Notes under the pieces: generated by a model
What the model was told of the DNA's origin: nothing
Seen by the model: the letters and a program-made list of their open reading frames with translations, nothing else
The model's database searches: none
Source: Litchfieldella anticariensis FP35 = DSM 16096
Lineage (GTDB): Bacteria > Pseudomonadota > Gammaproteobacteria > Pseudomonadales > Halomonadaceae
DNA length: 64,000 nucleotides
Assembly (NCBI RefSeq): GCF_000409775.1
Contig: NZ_KE332392.1
Location: 1-64,000, forward strand
Direction: 5' to 3'
Shown here: positions 8,065 to 16,527 of the stretch, piece by piece
Position numbering within the stretch: position 1 is the stretch's first letter
Layout: each line of letters starts with the position of its first letter
Position numbers and translations under genes: made by a program

Positions 8065-9389
8065 GCTACCAGATGATCGCGCTTAGCATGTTCTCGAGCA
8101 TGATGGTGCTGCTGCTCACCGGGCAGCGGGTATTTGGGGTGATCGGCTTCGTCGGTGCCGTTTCTGCTCTGCTGCTATGGGGCAACGGTGGGGTAGAGAT
8201 GCCGTTCAATGCCAGTTTCATACTGCTCAACTGGTATCCGCTGCTGACCTTGCCGCTGTTCATTTTCATGGGCTACATGCTCTCCGAGTCGGGCATTGCC
8301 AGCGAACTCTACGACATGTTCCACGTGTGGATGGGCTCGCTGAAGGGCGGCCTGGCCGTGGGCACCGTCGGCTTGATGGTCATCGTCTCGGCGATGAACG
8401 GGTTGAGCGTCGCCGGTATGGCGATCGGTGCCAGCATCGCACTGCCGGAACTGCTCCGGCGTGGCTACGACAAAATCATGGTCACTGGCGTCATCCAGGC
8501 GGGCAGTTCGTTGGGCATCCTGGTGCCACCCAGCGTGGTGCTGGTGCTTTACGGCATGATCGCTCGGCAGCCGGTGGGCAAGCTATGGATGGCCGGGGCG
8601 ATTCCTGGGTTGCTGCTCGCGGCATTGTTCATTCTTTATATCGTGATTCGTTGTCACCTGCAGCCGCAGCTGGCGCCGACATTGCCCGAAGAGGAACGTC
8701 GTCACACCACACGCGAGAAACTTCTCGTGCTACGTGCGGGCATCCTGCCGCTGCTGATCTTCTTCGCCATGACCGGGCTGTTCATCCTCGGCGTGACCAG
8801 CCTGGTGGAGAGCGCTGCCGTCGGCGCGACCTCGGCGCTGGTGGCGGCCTGGATCAAGGGTCGCCTGACCCGGCAGGTGATCGAAGCCACTGTGCACAAG
8901 ACGCTCGGCATCACCTGCATGTTCATGTGGATCATCCTCGCCGCGCTATGCTTCGGCGCCGTGTTCGACGGGCTGGGGGCGGTACGTGCCATCGAGGGGC
9001 TATTCCTCGACCGCATCGGCATGAGCCCGTGGGAAATCCTGCTGATGATGCAGCTCTCCTACATCCTGATGGGCATGTTCCTGGACGATACCGCCATGCT
9101 GGTGATCGTGGCCCCGCTCTATGTACCACTAGTGATCAGTCTGGGCTTCGATCCTGTGTGGTATGGCGTGCTGTATACCATCACCGTGCAGATCGCCTAC
9201 ATGACACCGCCGTTCGGCTACAACCTGTTCCTGATGAGGGCCATGGCGCCGCCGGAGATCTCGCTCGGCGATATCTACCGCTCGGTGTGGCCCTTCGTCA
9301 CGATCATGCTGATTGGCTTGGCTCTGGTCACGGCTTTCCCGCAGATCGCCATGTGGCTGCCCGACAACTTTTATGGGATACGACGCTAA
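8061..9389 (+). CDS. dctM: TRAP transporter large permease (DctM)
   Basis: 442-residue membrane protein of the DctM/IT superfamily with about 12 helices. Characteristic segments include NGLSVAGMAIGASIALPELLRRGYD, QAGSSLGILVPPSVVLVLYG and a late FLDDTAMLVIVAPLY. It forms the translocation pathway with DctQ and takes substrate from DctP. The last codons and the stop are duplicated in a 21-bp direct repeat just downstream. A long alternative frame on the same strand is a coding shadow. Confidence 0.92.
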   Translation: MSYQMIALSMFSSMMVLLLTGQRVFGVIGFVGAVSALLLWGNGGVEMPFNASFILLNWYPLLTLPLFIFMGYMLSESGIASELYDMFHVWMGSLKGGLAVGTVGLMVIVSAMNGLSVAGMAIGASIALPELLRRGYDKIMVTGVIQAGSSLGILVPPSVVLVLYGMIARQPVGKLWMAGAIPGLLLAALFILYIVIRCHLQPQLAPTLPEEERRHTTREKLLVLRAGILPLLIFFAMTGLFILGVTSLVESAAVGATSALVAAWIKGRLTRQVIEATVHKTLGITCMFMWIILAALCFGAVFDGLGAVRAIEGLFLDRIGMSPWEILLMMQLSYILMGMFLDDTAMLVIVAPLYVPLVISLGFDPVWYGVLYTITVQIAYMTPPFGYNLFLMRAMAPPEISLGDIYRSVWPFVTIMLIGLALVTAFPQIAMWLPDNFYGIRR

Positions 9390-9414
9390 AGGTATGGGAT
9401 GCGCCGCTAAAGGT
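9374..9414 (+). repeat. 21-bp tandem duplication across the dctM stop codon
   Basis: TGGGATACGACGCTAAAGGT at 9374-9393 recurs as TGGGATGCGCCGCTAAAGGT at 9395-9414. The repeat copies the last four codons and stop of dctM, so a second in-frame stop follows. The second copy contributes to a weak stem (CGCC...GGCG) followed by TCTTTT, which may attenuate transcription before dctP. Confidence 0.6.
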
Positions 9415-9518
9415 GGCGTCTTTTATCACTCACGTTACGCAGGCAAGGAGACCGAGCGACCCGTCAGCCGACACCCAAGACGCGACAACAACAACCTTCC
9501 ACAGCAGGAGTCGAAGCA

Positions 9519-10574
9519 ATGACCAATAACAGACGCGATTTTCTCAAGAAGGCGGGGGTGGCTACCGCCGCCAGCGTGGGTGCGGCGGCTTTCCCGGCCC
9601 CATACGTGCATGCACAATCCAAGATTCGCTGGCGTTTGCAGACCTATGCTGGCCCCGCGCTCGCCGAACATGTCATCAAGCCGTCGATCGAAGCCTTCAA
9701 CAAGGCGGCCAATGGCGAGATGGAAATCGAGCTGTACTACTCGGACCAACTAGTGCCTACCAGCGAGCTGTTTCGCGCCATGCAGCGTGGCACCATCGAC
9801 GCCGTGCAGAGCGACGACGACTCCATCAACGCCCCCGTGGACGTCTCGGTGTTCGGTGGTTATTTCCCGTTCGCCTCGCGCTACAGCCTCGATGTTCCCA
9901 CGCTGTTCCATCACTACGGCCTCAAGGAGATCTGGGAAGAGGCCTATGGCGAGATCGACAACGTCACTTGGTTGGGTTCTGGCTCCTGGGACCCCTGCAA
10001 CTTCGTGACTCGTGACCCGATCCGTACCCTCGAGGATCTCAAGGGCCAGCGCGTGTTTACCTTCCCTACCGCGGGACGCTTCCTGGAACGTTTCGGTGTG
10101 GTGCCGGTAACCCTGCCGTGGGAAGACATCGAAGTGGCCATGCAGACAGGCGAGCTCGATGGTATCGCCTGGGCGGGGATCACCGAGGCCTACACCGTGG
10201 GCTGGGCCGATGTCAGCAACTATTACCTCACCAACAACATCTCGGGGGCTTGGTCGGGTTCCTACTTCGCCAACACCGAGCGCTGGGAGGCGTTACCCGA
10301 GCATCTCAAGACCCTGTACAGGCTGTGTATGGACAGTTCGCACTACTACCGTCAGCACTGGTATTGGTGGGGCGAGGCGCACTACCGCACCAAGGGTGGC
10401 AAGCTCGAGCTGACCTCGATTCCCGAAGAGGAATGGCAGACCATCGAGGACGAAGCGCTCAAGTTCTGGGACGAGATCGCCCAGGAAAGCGAGCGCAGTG
10501 CCAAGCTGGTGCAGATCCTCAAGGATTATCGTCAGACCATGCAGCAGGCAGGGCCTCCGTACCGATACAGTTAA
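9519..10574 (+). CDS. dctP: TRAP transporter substrate-binding protein (DctP/TakP type)
   Basis: 351-residue periplasmic receptor. The N-terminus NNRRDFLKKAGVATAA is a twin-arginine signal (RR at residues 5-6), with likely cleavage after YVHA near residue 31. The mature part matches the DctP family, with SDQLVPTSELFRAMQRGTID, AGITEAYTVGWADV and aromatic residues like those that line the pocket in TakP-type 2-oxoacid receptors. A 129-bp gap separates it from dctM. The substrate is inferred to be a 2-oxo or hydroxy monocarboxylate. The neighbourhood with the amine-catabolic genes downstream might indicate a related acid, but that is speculative. Confidence 0.9.
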   Translation: MTNNRRDFLKKAGVATAASVGAAAFPAPYVHAQSKIRWRLQTYAGPALAEHVIKPSIEAFNKAANGEMEIELYYSDQLVPTSELFRAMQRGTIDAVQSDDDSINAPVDVSVFGGYFPFASRYSLDVPTLFHHYGLKEIWEEAYGEIDNVTWLGSGSWDPCNFVTRDPIRTLEDLKGQRVFTFPTAGRFLERFGVVPVTLPWEDIEVAMQTGELDGIAWAGITEAYTVGWADVSNYYLTNNISGAWSGSYFANTERWEALPEHLKTLYRLCMDSSHYYRQHWYWWGEAHYRTKGGKLELTSIPEEEWQTIEDEALKFWDEIAQESERSAKLVQILKDYRQTMQQAGPPYRYS

Positions 10575-10673
10575 GAGGGTGTTTATAAACTACTGCGCTC
10601 GGCCATGCTGTGTCGCGAGACAGTTACGGGATAGGCTTGGAACGATGAGCTTCCCGAGTGTAAGGAGACAGGC

Positions 10674-11633
10674 ATGCGTAGCGGTTTCGGGTTCGATTTG
10701 CGCAGTATGGAGATCTTCGTCGAGACCCTCGAACGTGGCAGCCAAACTGCCGCAGCCGAGAGTCTCGGCCTCAAGCAGTCATCGGTATCCCAAAGCCTGG
10801 CCAACCTCGAGGAAGCCATGGGTGTGGCCTTGCTGAACCGTCATTCACGACCGCTGGAACCTACCAGCGCCGGTCGATTTTTCTACGATCGTGCCAAACG
10901 TCTGCTCAATGAGGCGCGCAGCACACGGCGCGAGTTGGTCTCGGGAGCGTTCGGCCGCTTGCATCAGGTACGCATGGCGCTGGTAGATTCGTTGGCCACT
11001 GCCGTGGGCCAGCCATTGATCGAGGTCATCAAGCGCCATACCAGCGACTATACCCTGACTACCGGTTTGTCCCACATGCATGGCCATGCACTGTTGACGC
11101 GCCATGTGGATATCATCATCTCCGACGACCGCCTGGAGAACTACGACGGCCTGGAACGTCATGCCATCCTCGGCGAGCCTTTCGTGTTGGTATTGCCCGC
11201 CGATTGGGCCGGTCCGGTCGACAACCTGCGCTGGCTGACCCGCAAGCTGGACTTCGTTCGCTACACACCGCAGTCGCTGATAGGGCAGAGCATCGAGCGG
11301 CATCTGCGGGTCCACCAAATGGAATTGCCAGCTCGGCTACATCTCGACAATACCTATGCCGTGTTGAGTCTGGTCAGCGCCGGTGCCGGCTGGACCATCA
11401 CCACGCCATTGTGTCTCTACCAGGCCGGTCTCGATCGCTTGAACGTCAGGGTCGTGCCGCTACCGACCGAACCACTGCGCCGCGAGTTGACATTAGTGGC
11501 TCGACGCGACGAATTGGGCGACCTGCCTTCGCAACTGGCGCGTGATAGCCGTCGCCTGTTGGAGCGTCGTTATCGTGGCGAACTGGAACGGCATTTGCCC
11601 TGGGTGTTATCCGATGTCGTCACCTCGCGCTGA
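10674..11633 (+). CDS. LysR-family transcriptional regulator
   Basis: 319-residue regulator with an N-terminal winged helix-turn-helix (residues about 12-70: FVETLERGSQTAAAESLGLK, then SSVSQSLANLEEAMG) and a C-terminal effector-binding domain. Start 10674 has TAAGGAGA upstream at good spacing. It lies 99 bp after dctP and 230 bp before the permease of the gamma-glutamyl pathway, all on the plus strand, so it could govern either set. The effector is unknown. Confidence 0.9.
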   Translation: MRSGFGFDLRSMEIFVETLERGSQTAAAESLGLKQSSVSQSLANLEEAMGVALLNRHSRPLEPTSAGRFFYDRAKRLLNEARSTRRELVSGAFGRLHQVRMALVDSLATAVGQPLIEVIKRHTSDYTLTTGLSHMHGHALLTRHVDIIISDDRLENYDGLERHAILGEPFVLVLPADWAGPVDNLRWLTRKLDFVRYTPQSLIGQSIERHLRVHQMELPARLHLDNTYAVLSLVSAGAGWTITTPLCLYQAGLDRLNVRVVPLPTEPLRRELTLVARRDELGDLPSQLARDSRRLLERRYRGELERHLPWVLSDVVTSR

Positions 11634-11863
11634 TCTGGCAGGAAATGTCTCCCCATACTGGCACCGAAAGGGAGTTCGACTGCCCATTGCGAGGGCATTA
11701 TCGGGCTTTTCGATAGCGATGCTGTCAGCCCCACTGATGCTGTTTGCGCCTGGTCTTGGCCCCCACTCACACTGCCTGGGCGTACCCATGATTGGCAGCG
11801 GTGGGACATCTACGTCACCTCCGCGACTTCGACCATGACAATTACAAGCATTGGGGGTATTCG

Positions 11864-13327
11864 ATGAGTCATTCCCGCACATCCACGGCTTCGGTGGACT
11901 ATGAAACGGTCGACAAGGCGTATCTCGACAAGCGCAAGTTGAAAAAGGGCGCGGCTGGTTGGATCCTGCTAGCCAGTCTCGGCGTGTCCTATGTGATCTC
12001 AGGCGATTATGCCGGCTGGAACTTCGGCCTCGCCGCCGGTGGCTTCGGTGGCATGCTGGTGGCCACCATCCTGATGGCGATCATGTATACCTGCATGGTG
12101 TTATCGATTGCCGAATTGTCCTCTTCATTGCCCACTGCCGGAGGTGGCTACAGCTTCGCTCGACGCGCCTTCGGCCCCTGGGGAGGCTATATCACCGGCA
12201 CGGCGATCCTGCTGGAATACGCCATTGCGCCGGCAGCCATCGCCATCTTCATCGGCGGCTATGTCAACGAACTCATAGGCCTCAATGGCCCGCTGGTCTA
12301 CGCCGCCTTCTATGCACTATTCGTCGGTATCCATCTGTGGGGGGCTGGTGAAGCCCTGAAGATCATGATGGGAATCACCGCGCTGGCGGTCATTGCCATC
12401 GTCGTCTTCGCCGTCGGTATGCTGCCGCACTTCAGTTTGGGCAACCTGTTCGATATCCAGGTCAATTCCAGCGCGGTGGGGGCTTCGGCCTTCCTGCCTG
12501 AAGGTTTCATCGGTATCTGGGGCGCGTTGCCGTTTGCCATCTGGCTGTTCCTGGCGGTGGAGGGGGTGCCCCTGGCCGCGGAAGAGGCCGGCGATCCGGC
12601 CCGTGACATGCCGCGTGGCATCATCACCGCCATGCTGGTGCTGTTGGTGTTTGGCGCCTGCGTGCTGTTGTTGGCGCCGGGCGGTGCCGGTGCGGCGGCA
12701 ATGAGCGAGCACGCCGCCCCTCTGGTCGGTGCCCTGCAAGCGGTCTACGGCATCGACTCCTGGGCGGCGGGGTTCGTCAATCTGGTGGGCCTGGCCGGCT
12801 TGATCGCCTCCTTCTTCTCGATCATCTATGGCTACTCGCGTCAGACCTTCGCCTTGTCGCGGGCCGGTTACCTGCCGCGCTGGCTGTCGGTCACCGGCGG
12901 CCGCAAGGTGCCCTTCCTGGCGCTGATCGTGCCGGGGGTGATCGGTTTCCTGCTGTCACTGACCGGCAAGGGCGACCTGATGATCACCATGGCGGTGTTC
13001 GGGGCCACCATCTCCTACGCCATGATGACCCTGGCGCACATCCTGCTGCGTCGTCGCGAGCCGGAACTCGAGCGTCCCTATCGTACCCCGGGAGGCACCT
13101 TGACCTCGGGCGTGGCCTTCGTGCTGGCTATCGTTGCCTTCCTCTCGACCTTCGTGGTCAGTGTGGAGGCGGCACTGTGGTCGGCCGTGTTCTACGCCGT
13201 CATGCTCGCCTATTTTGGTTTTTATAGCCGTCATCATCTGGTAGCCCAGGCACCGGAGGAAGAGTTTGAAGCCATCGCCCTGGCCGAGCGGGAACTCTCG
13301 GGCGAAGTGGCCACCAAAGGCGCCTAG
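11864..13327 (+). CDS. Ethanolamine-type amino acid/amine permease
   Basis: 487-residue APC-superfamily permease with about 12 membrane helices. The segment GVSYVISGDYAGWNFGLAAG, followed by GGMLVATILMAIMY, is strongly characteristic of the ethanolamine permease group, as is TAGGGYSFARRAFGPWGGY. Start ATG 11864 is preferred over a longer frame from 11792, whose extra 24 residues do not resemble family N-termini. It heads a run of genes encoding a gamma-glutamyl ligase, two dehydrogenases and an amidotransferase, which supports uptake of a small amino-alcohol such as ethanolamine. Confidence 0.85.
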   Translation: MSHSRTSTASVDYETVDKAYLDKRKLKKGAAGWILLASLGVSYVISGDYAGWNFGLAAGGFGGMLVATILMAIMYTCMVLSIAELSSSLPTAGGGYSFARRAFGPWGGYITGTAILLEYAIAPAAIAIFIGGYVNELIGLNGPLVYAAFYALFVGIHLWGAGEALKIMMGITALAVIAIVVFAVGMLPHFSLGNLFDIQVNSSAVGASAFLPEGFIGIWGALPFAIWLFLAVEGVPLAAEEAGDPARDMPRGIITAMLVLLVFGACVLLLAPGGAGAAAMSEHAAPLVGALQAVYGIDSWAAGFVNLVGLAGLIASFFSIIYGYSRQTFALSRAGYLPRWLSVTGGRKVPFLALIVPGVIGFLLSLTGKGDLMITMAVFGATISYAMMTLAHILLRRREPELERPYRTPGGTLTSGVAFVLAIVAFLSTFVVSVEAALWSAVFYAVMLAYFGFYSRHHLVAQAPEEEFEAIALAERELSGEVATKGA

Positions 13328-13425
13328 GCAAGCGGCGTCTCGGCAATGTGTTCAGGCACAGGGACGTGCCGGCTTACCGCGAATCGGTGAGCGCAACAAC
13401 AACAGTCAAGATTGAGGGTAGCTCG

Positions 13426-14805
13426 ATGAGCCGAATGCAAGCGAGAGACATCAAGACCGCGGAAGAGGCCCGACGTATCGTCGAGGAGCGTGGCTTGAGC
13501 CACGTCAAGGTGGGCATGTTCGACATCGATGGCGTGATGCTCGGCAAGTACATGCAGCGCGACAAGTTCTTCTCGGCCCTGGAAGACGGTTTCGCCTTCT
13601 GCGACGTGGTGTTGGGGTGGGATAGCAAGGATGAACTCTACGACAACGTCAAGTTCACCGGCTGGCATACCGGCTATCCCGATGCACCGTTGAAGATCGT
13701 TCCCGACAGTTGCCGCGAGCTACCCTGCGAGGGCGACATGCTGCTGTTTCTGGCCGAGTTCGCCGGCCCGGCCGGGGAGCTTTGTCCGCGTGGTCTGTTG
13801 AAGCGGATATTGGAACGCGGCCGTGGGATGGGCTTCGAGGCTTTCGGTTCACTGGAATACGAGTTCTTCATGTTCCAGGAGACGCCGGAGTCGGTGCGCG
13901 AGAAGGGCTTCCGCAATCTCAAGCCGCTGACGCCGGACATGATGGGCTATTCGATGCTGCGCAGCTCGGTGCACAGCGAACTCTATCGCGAGTTACTGGC
14001 GCTGGCGGAAAGCATGGATTTTCCGATCGAGGGGTTGCATACCGAAACAGGCCCCGGGGTGATCGAGGCGGCGATTGGTGTGGATAGTGCCCTGGCGGCC
14101 GGTGACAAGGGCGCGTTATTCAAGGTCTTCACTAAGGTTTGGGCTCAACGGCGTGGCCTGATGGCCACCTTCATGGCCAAGTGGTCGCCCGACTATCCCG
14201 GCCAGAGTGGGCATATCCACCTGTCGCTACGCGAAATCGACAGTGGCAAGTCGGCGTTCTTCGATCCTGAGAAGCCCTATCAGATGAGCGACGTTCAGCG
14301 TCACTTCGTAGCCGGACAGCAGAAGCTGATGCCGGAATTCCTGGCCATGTTCGCACCGACCATTAACAGCTACACGCGCTTGATCCCCGGCTTTTGGGCG
14401 CCTACCGATGCCACTTGGGGGGTGGAGAACCGGACTACGGCGCTGCGCGTGATTCCCGGCAGTGACAAATCGCAACGGGTCGAATACCGCCTCGGCAGCG
14501 CCGATGCCAACCCCTATCTGGCGCTGGCGGCAGCGATCGGTGCCGGCCTGTACGGCATCGAGCACCGACTCGAGCCCGATGAGCAGGTCAAGGGCAATGC
14601 CTATGAGCTCGACCATCCTGAGCATCAAGCCTTACCGCGAACCCTGTGGGAAGCCGCCCAGCGGCTGAAGGCTTCCGAAGCGGCCCGGACACTGTTTGGT
14701 GACGCCTTCGTTGAGCACTTCGCCGCTACCCGGGAATGGGAGGAGCGGCAGTTCCGAAGGCATATCACGGATTGGGAGTTGGATCGCTATTTCGAAATCA
14801 TCTGA
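13426..14805 (+). CDS. Glutamine-synthetase-like gamma-glutamyl amide ligase
   Basis: 459-residue GS-fold enzyme expected to join glutamate to an amine with ATP. Catalytic motifs are present: LEYEFF (metal-binding Glu), ETGPGVIEAAI, SGHIHLSL (GxxH region), ENRTTALRV and the late VEYRLGSADANPYLAL. The N-terminal KVGMFDIDGVMLGK region differs from housekeeping GlnA and matches the GlnA-like clade that includes gamma-glutamylpolyamine and gamma-glutamylethanolamide synthetases. ATG 13426 follows GAGGGTAGCTCG. It is flanked by an ethanolamine-type permease and oxidising enzymes, so I infer gamma-glutamylethanolamide synthesis. A role with another primary amine is possible. Confidence 0.85.
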   Translation: MSRMQARDIKTAEEARRIVEERGLSHVKVGMFDIDGVMLGKYMQRDKFFSALEDGFAFCDVVLGWDSKDELYDNVKFTGWHTGYPDAPLKIVPDSCRELPCEGDMLLFLAEFAGPAGELCPRGLLKRILERGRGMGFEAFGSLEYEFFMFQETPESVREKGFRNLKPLTPDMMGYSMLRSSVHSELYRELLALAESMDFPIEGLHTETGPGVIEAAIGVDSALAAGDKGALFKVFTKVWAQRRGLMATFMAKWSPDYPGQSGHIHLSLREIDSGKSAFFDPEKPYQMSDVQRHFVAGQQKLMPEFLAMFAPTINSYTRLIPGFWAPTDATWGVENRTTALRVIPGSDKSQRVEYRLGSADANPYLALAAAIGAGLYGIEHRLEPDEQVKGNAYELDHPEHQALPRTLWEAAQRLKASEAARTLFGDAFVEHFAATREWEERQFRRHITDWELDRYFEII

Positions 14806-14813
14806 GACTTCAA

Positions 14814-14958
14814 TCGCGCAGAAATCTGCGCTCCCACGAGAGTTGGGCTTGTGATTTATGGGTGGGAGCGCAGCTCCGCTGCGCGATGGCTCTGGCGCTG
14901 TTGTAGAAGATGCCGACCTGGCGGTCGGATCGCGCAGAAATCTGCGCTCCCACGAGAG
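14814..14958. repeat. REP-like palindromic element, two direct and one inverted copy
   Basis: A 29-bp sequence beginning TCGCGCAGAAATCTGCGCTC occurs identically at 14814-14842 and 14930-14958. Between them, 14860-14886 carries a related sequence in inverted orientation (GGTGGGAGCGCAGC...GCTGCGCGA). Each unit is itself a short palindrome (GCGCAGAAATCTGCGC). This arrangement is typical of BIME/REP clusters between co-transcribed genes, here separating the ligase from the aldehyde dehydrogenase. Confidence 0.8.
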
Positions 14959-14999
14959 ATTCGATGGTGGCTCGGGATGGCAACGAATGAGGACAAGTA

Positions 15000-16385
15000 A
15001 TGACCACACAGAAAACGATTTCCCCGGTCGACGGCTCGGTCTACGTCGAGCGTGAACAGGCCGATGCGGCTCAGGTGGAGGCGACCCTCGAGCGGGCGGT
15101 GGCAGCACAGCGATCTTGGCGCGAGGTACCGCTGGGGGAGCGGGCCAGGCTGTGCTCGGCGATGGTCGATGCCTTCGTCGCTCGCCGCGACGAACTGGCC
15201 GAGGAATTGACCTGGCAGATGGGCCGGCCGATCGCTGCCGCTGGTGGCGAGATTGGTGGTTTCGAGGAGCGTGCGCGTACCATGATCGGTCTGGCCGAGT
15301 CGGCACTGGCGCCAATCGAGCTCCCCGGCAAGCCGGGCTTTACCCGCTACATCACCCGCGAACCGCTGGGGGTGTCGTTCATCGTCGCGCCCTGGAATTT
15401 TCCGTTCATGACGGCGGTGAACGCCATCGTGCCGGCGATCATGGCTGGCAACTCGGTGATTCTCAAGCACTCGGCCCAGACACCGCTGTGTGCCGAGCGT
15501 ATCCAGCAGGCCTTCGATGAGGCCAGGGTGCCGGAGGGTGTGTTCCAGTACCTGCACCTGTCGCACGAGGCCACCGAGGCGCTGATTCGCGATTCACGCA
15601 TCAAGCATGTCTCTTTCACCGGCTCAGTAGGTGGTGGCGAAATGGTCGAGCGCAATACAGCGGGACGCTTCATCGCCACCGGACTCGAGTTGGGTGGCAA
15701 GGATCCGGCCTATATCCGCGCTGACGTCGATCTCGACAGTGCCATCGAGGGTGTGATGGACGGGGCCTTCTTCAATTCCGGCCAGAGCTGCTGTGGCATC
15801 GAACGGATCTACGTGCACCGCGAAATCTTCGAAACTTTCGTCGAGCGTGCGGTGGCTTGGGTCAAGCAACTCCGGCTCGGTAACCCGATCGACCCTGCGA
15901 CCACCCTGGGGCCGATGGTCAAGCCAGCAGCGGCGGATTTCGTGCGCGGCCAGATCGAAGAGGCGGTCACTGCCGGTGCCAAGGCCTGGATCGATCCTGG
16001 TGATTATCCATTGTCTACCCCTGGCAGTGCCTATCTGGCGCCACAGGTCCTGACTGGCGTCGACCATTCGATGCGGATCATGCATGAGGAGAGCTTCGGC
16101 CCGGTGGTGGGGATCATGCCGGTGGATTCCGACGACGAGGCCGTGCGCTTGATGAACGACAGTGACTTCGGACTGACCGCGGCGGTCTTCACCCGCGATA
16201 TTGCTGCCGGTGAGGCCATCGCGCGGCGCTTGGAGGCTGGCACGGTGTTCACCAATCGTTGTGACTACCTGGACCCTGAACTGGCCTGGACCGGCGTCAA
16301 ACACTCCGGGCGTGGCTGTTCGTTGTCACGACTGGGATACGAAACCCTGACAAGGCCCAAGTCATTTCATTTGAAGCATGGATAA
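15000..16385 (+). CDS. NAD(P)-dependent aldehyde dehydrogenase
   Basis: 461-residue aldehyde dehydrogenase superfamily member. The cofactor-binding PWNFPF lies at residues 131-136, the catalytic Glu at 230 in LELGGKDPA and the nucleophile Cys at 264 in NSGQSCCGIER. The usual reaction is oxidation of an aldehyde to the acid. In this operon the expected substrate is the aldehyde formed from a gamma-glutamylated amino-alcohol, giving gamma-glutamylglycine if ethanolamine is the starting amine. The gene begins 194 bp after the ligase, past a REP element. Confidence 0.88.
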   Translation: MTTQKTISPVDGSVYVEREQADAAQVEATLERAVAAQRSWREVPLGERARLCSAMVDAFVARRDELAEELTWQMGRPIAAAGGEIGGFEERARTMIGLAESALAPIELPGKPGFTRYITREPLGVSFIVAPWNFPFMTAVNAIVPAIMAGNSVILKHSAQTPLCAERIQQAFDEARVPEGVFQYLHLSHEATEALIRDSRIKHVSFTGSVGGGEMVERNTAGRFIATGLELGGKDPAYIRADVDLDSAIEGVMDGAFFNSGQSCCGIERIYVHREIFETFVERAVAWVKQLRLGNPIDPATTLGPMVKPAAADFVRGQIEEAVTAGAKAWIDPGDYPLSTPGSAYLAPQVLTGVDHSMRIMHEESFGPVVGIMPVDSDDEAVRLMNDSDFGLTAAVFTRDIAAGEAIARRLEAGTVFTNRCDYLDPELAWTGVKHSGRGCSLSRLGYETLTRPKSFHLKHG

Positions 16386-16527
16386 GGGGGGAGAAAGAAG
16401 TGAGAAGAATGAAGAGGGAAGAAGGAAGGTAATATTCCGCTTTTTCTTCTTCCTTCAAGGCACGAAGTGCCGTTTCTTCCAGCCGCACAGCGCGGTCTTC
16501 CATCTACCAAATTTGTGTGAGGGTGCT
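16386..16527. other. Purine-rich then pyrimidine-rich intergenic spacer with hairpins
   Basis: The spacer between the two dehydrogenase genes starts with an almost pure purine run (about 16385-16429) and continues with a pyrimidine run (16440-16456). GGAAGAAG at 16417-16424 can pair with CTTCTTCC at 16446-16453. A compact hairpin GGCAC-GAA-GTGCC lies at 16459-16471 and is followed by GTTTCTT. It may act as an attenuator or an mRNA-processing site. Confidence 0.4.

Noticed and set aside
8177..9529. 450-codon open frame overlapping dctM on the same strand
   Set aside because: Arg/His-rich composition without any family motif, fully shadowing a convincing membrane protein gene; a normal artefact of GC-rich DNA.
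14814..14958. Two identical 29-bp repeats resembling a CRISPR array
   Set aside because: Only two direct copies, 87 bp apart, with an inverted relative in between and no cas genes; the units are themselves palindromes, as in REP elements.
15624..16304. 226-codon minus-strand frame inside the aldehyde dehydrogenase gene
   Set aside because: Antisense shadow; catalytic motifs of the plus-strand enzyme are complete.
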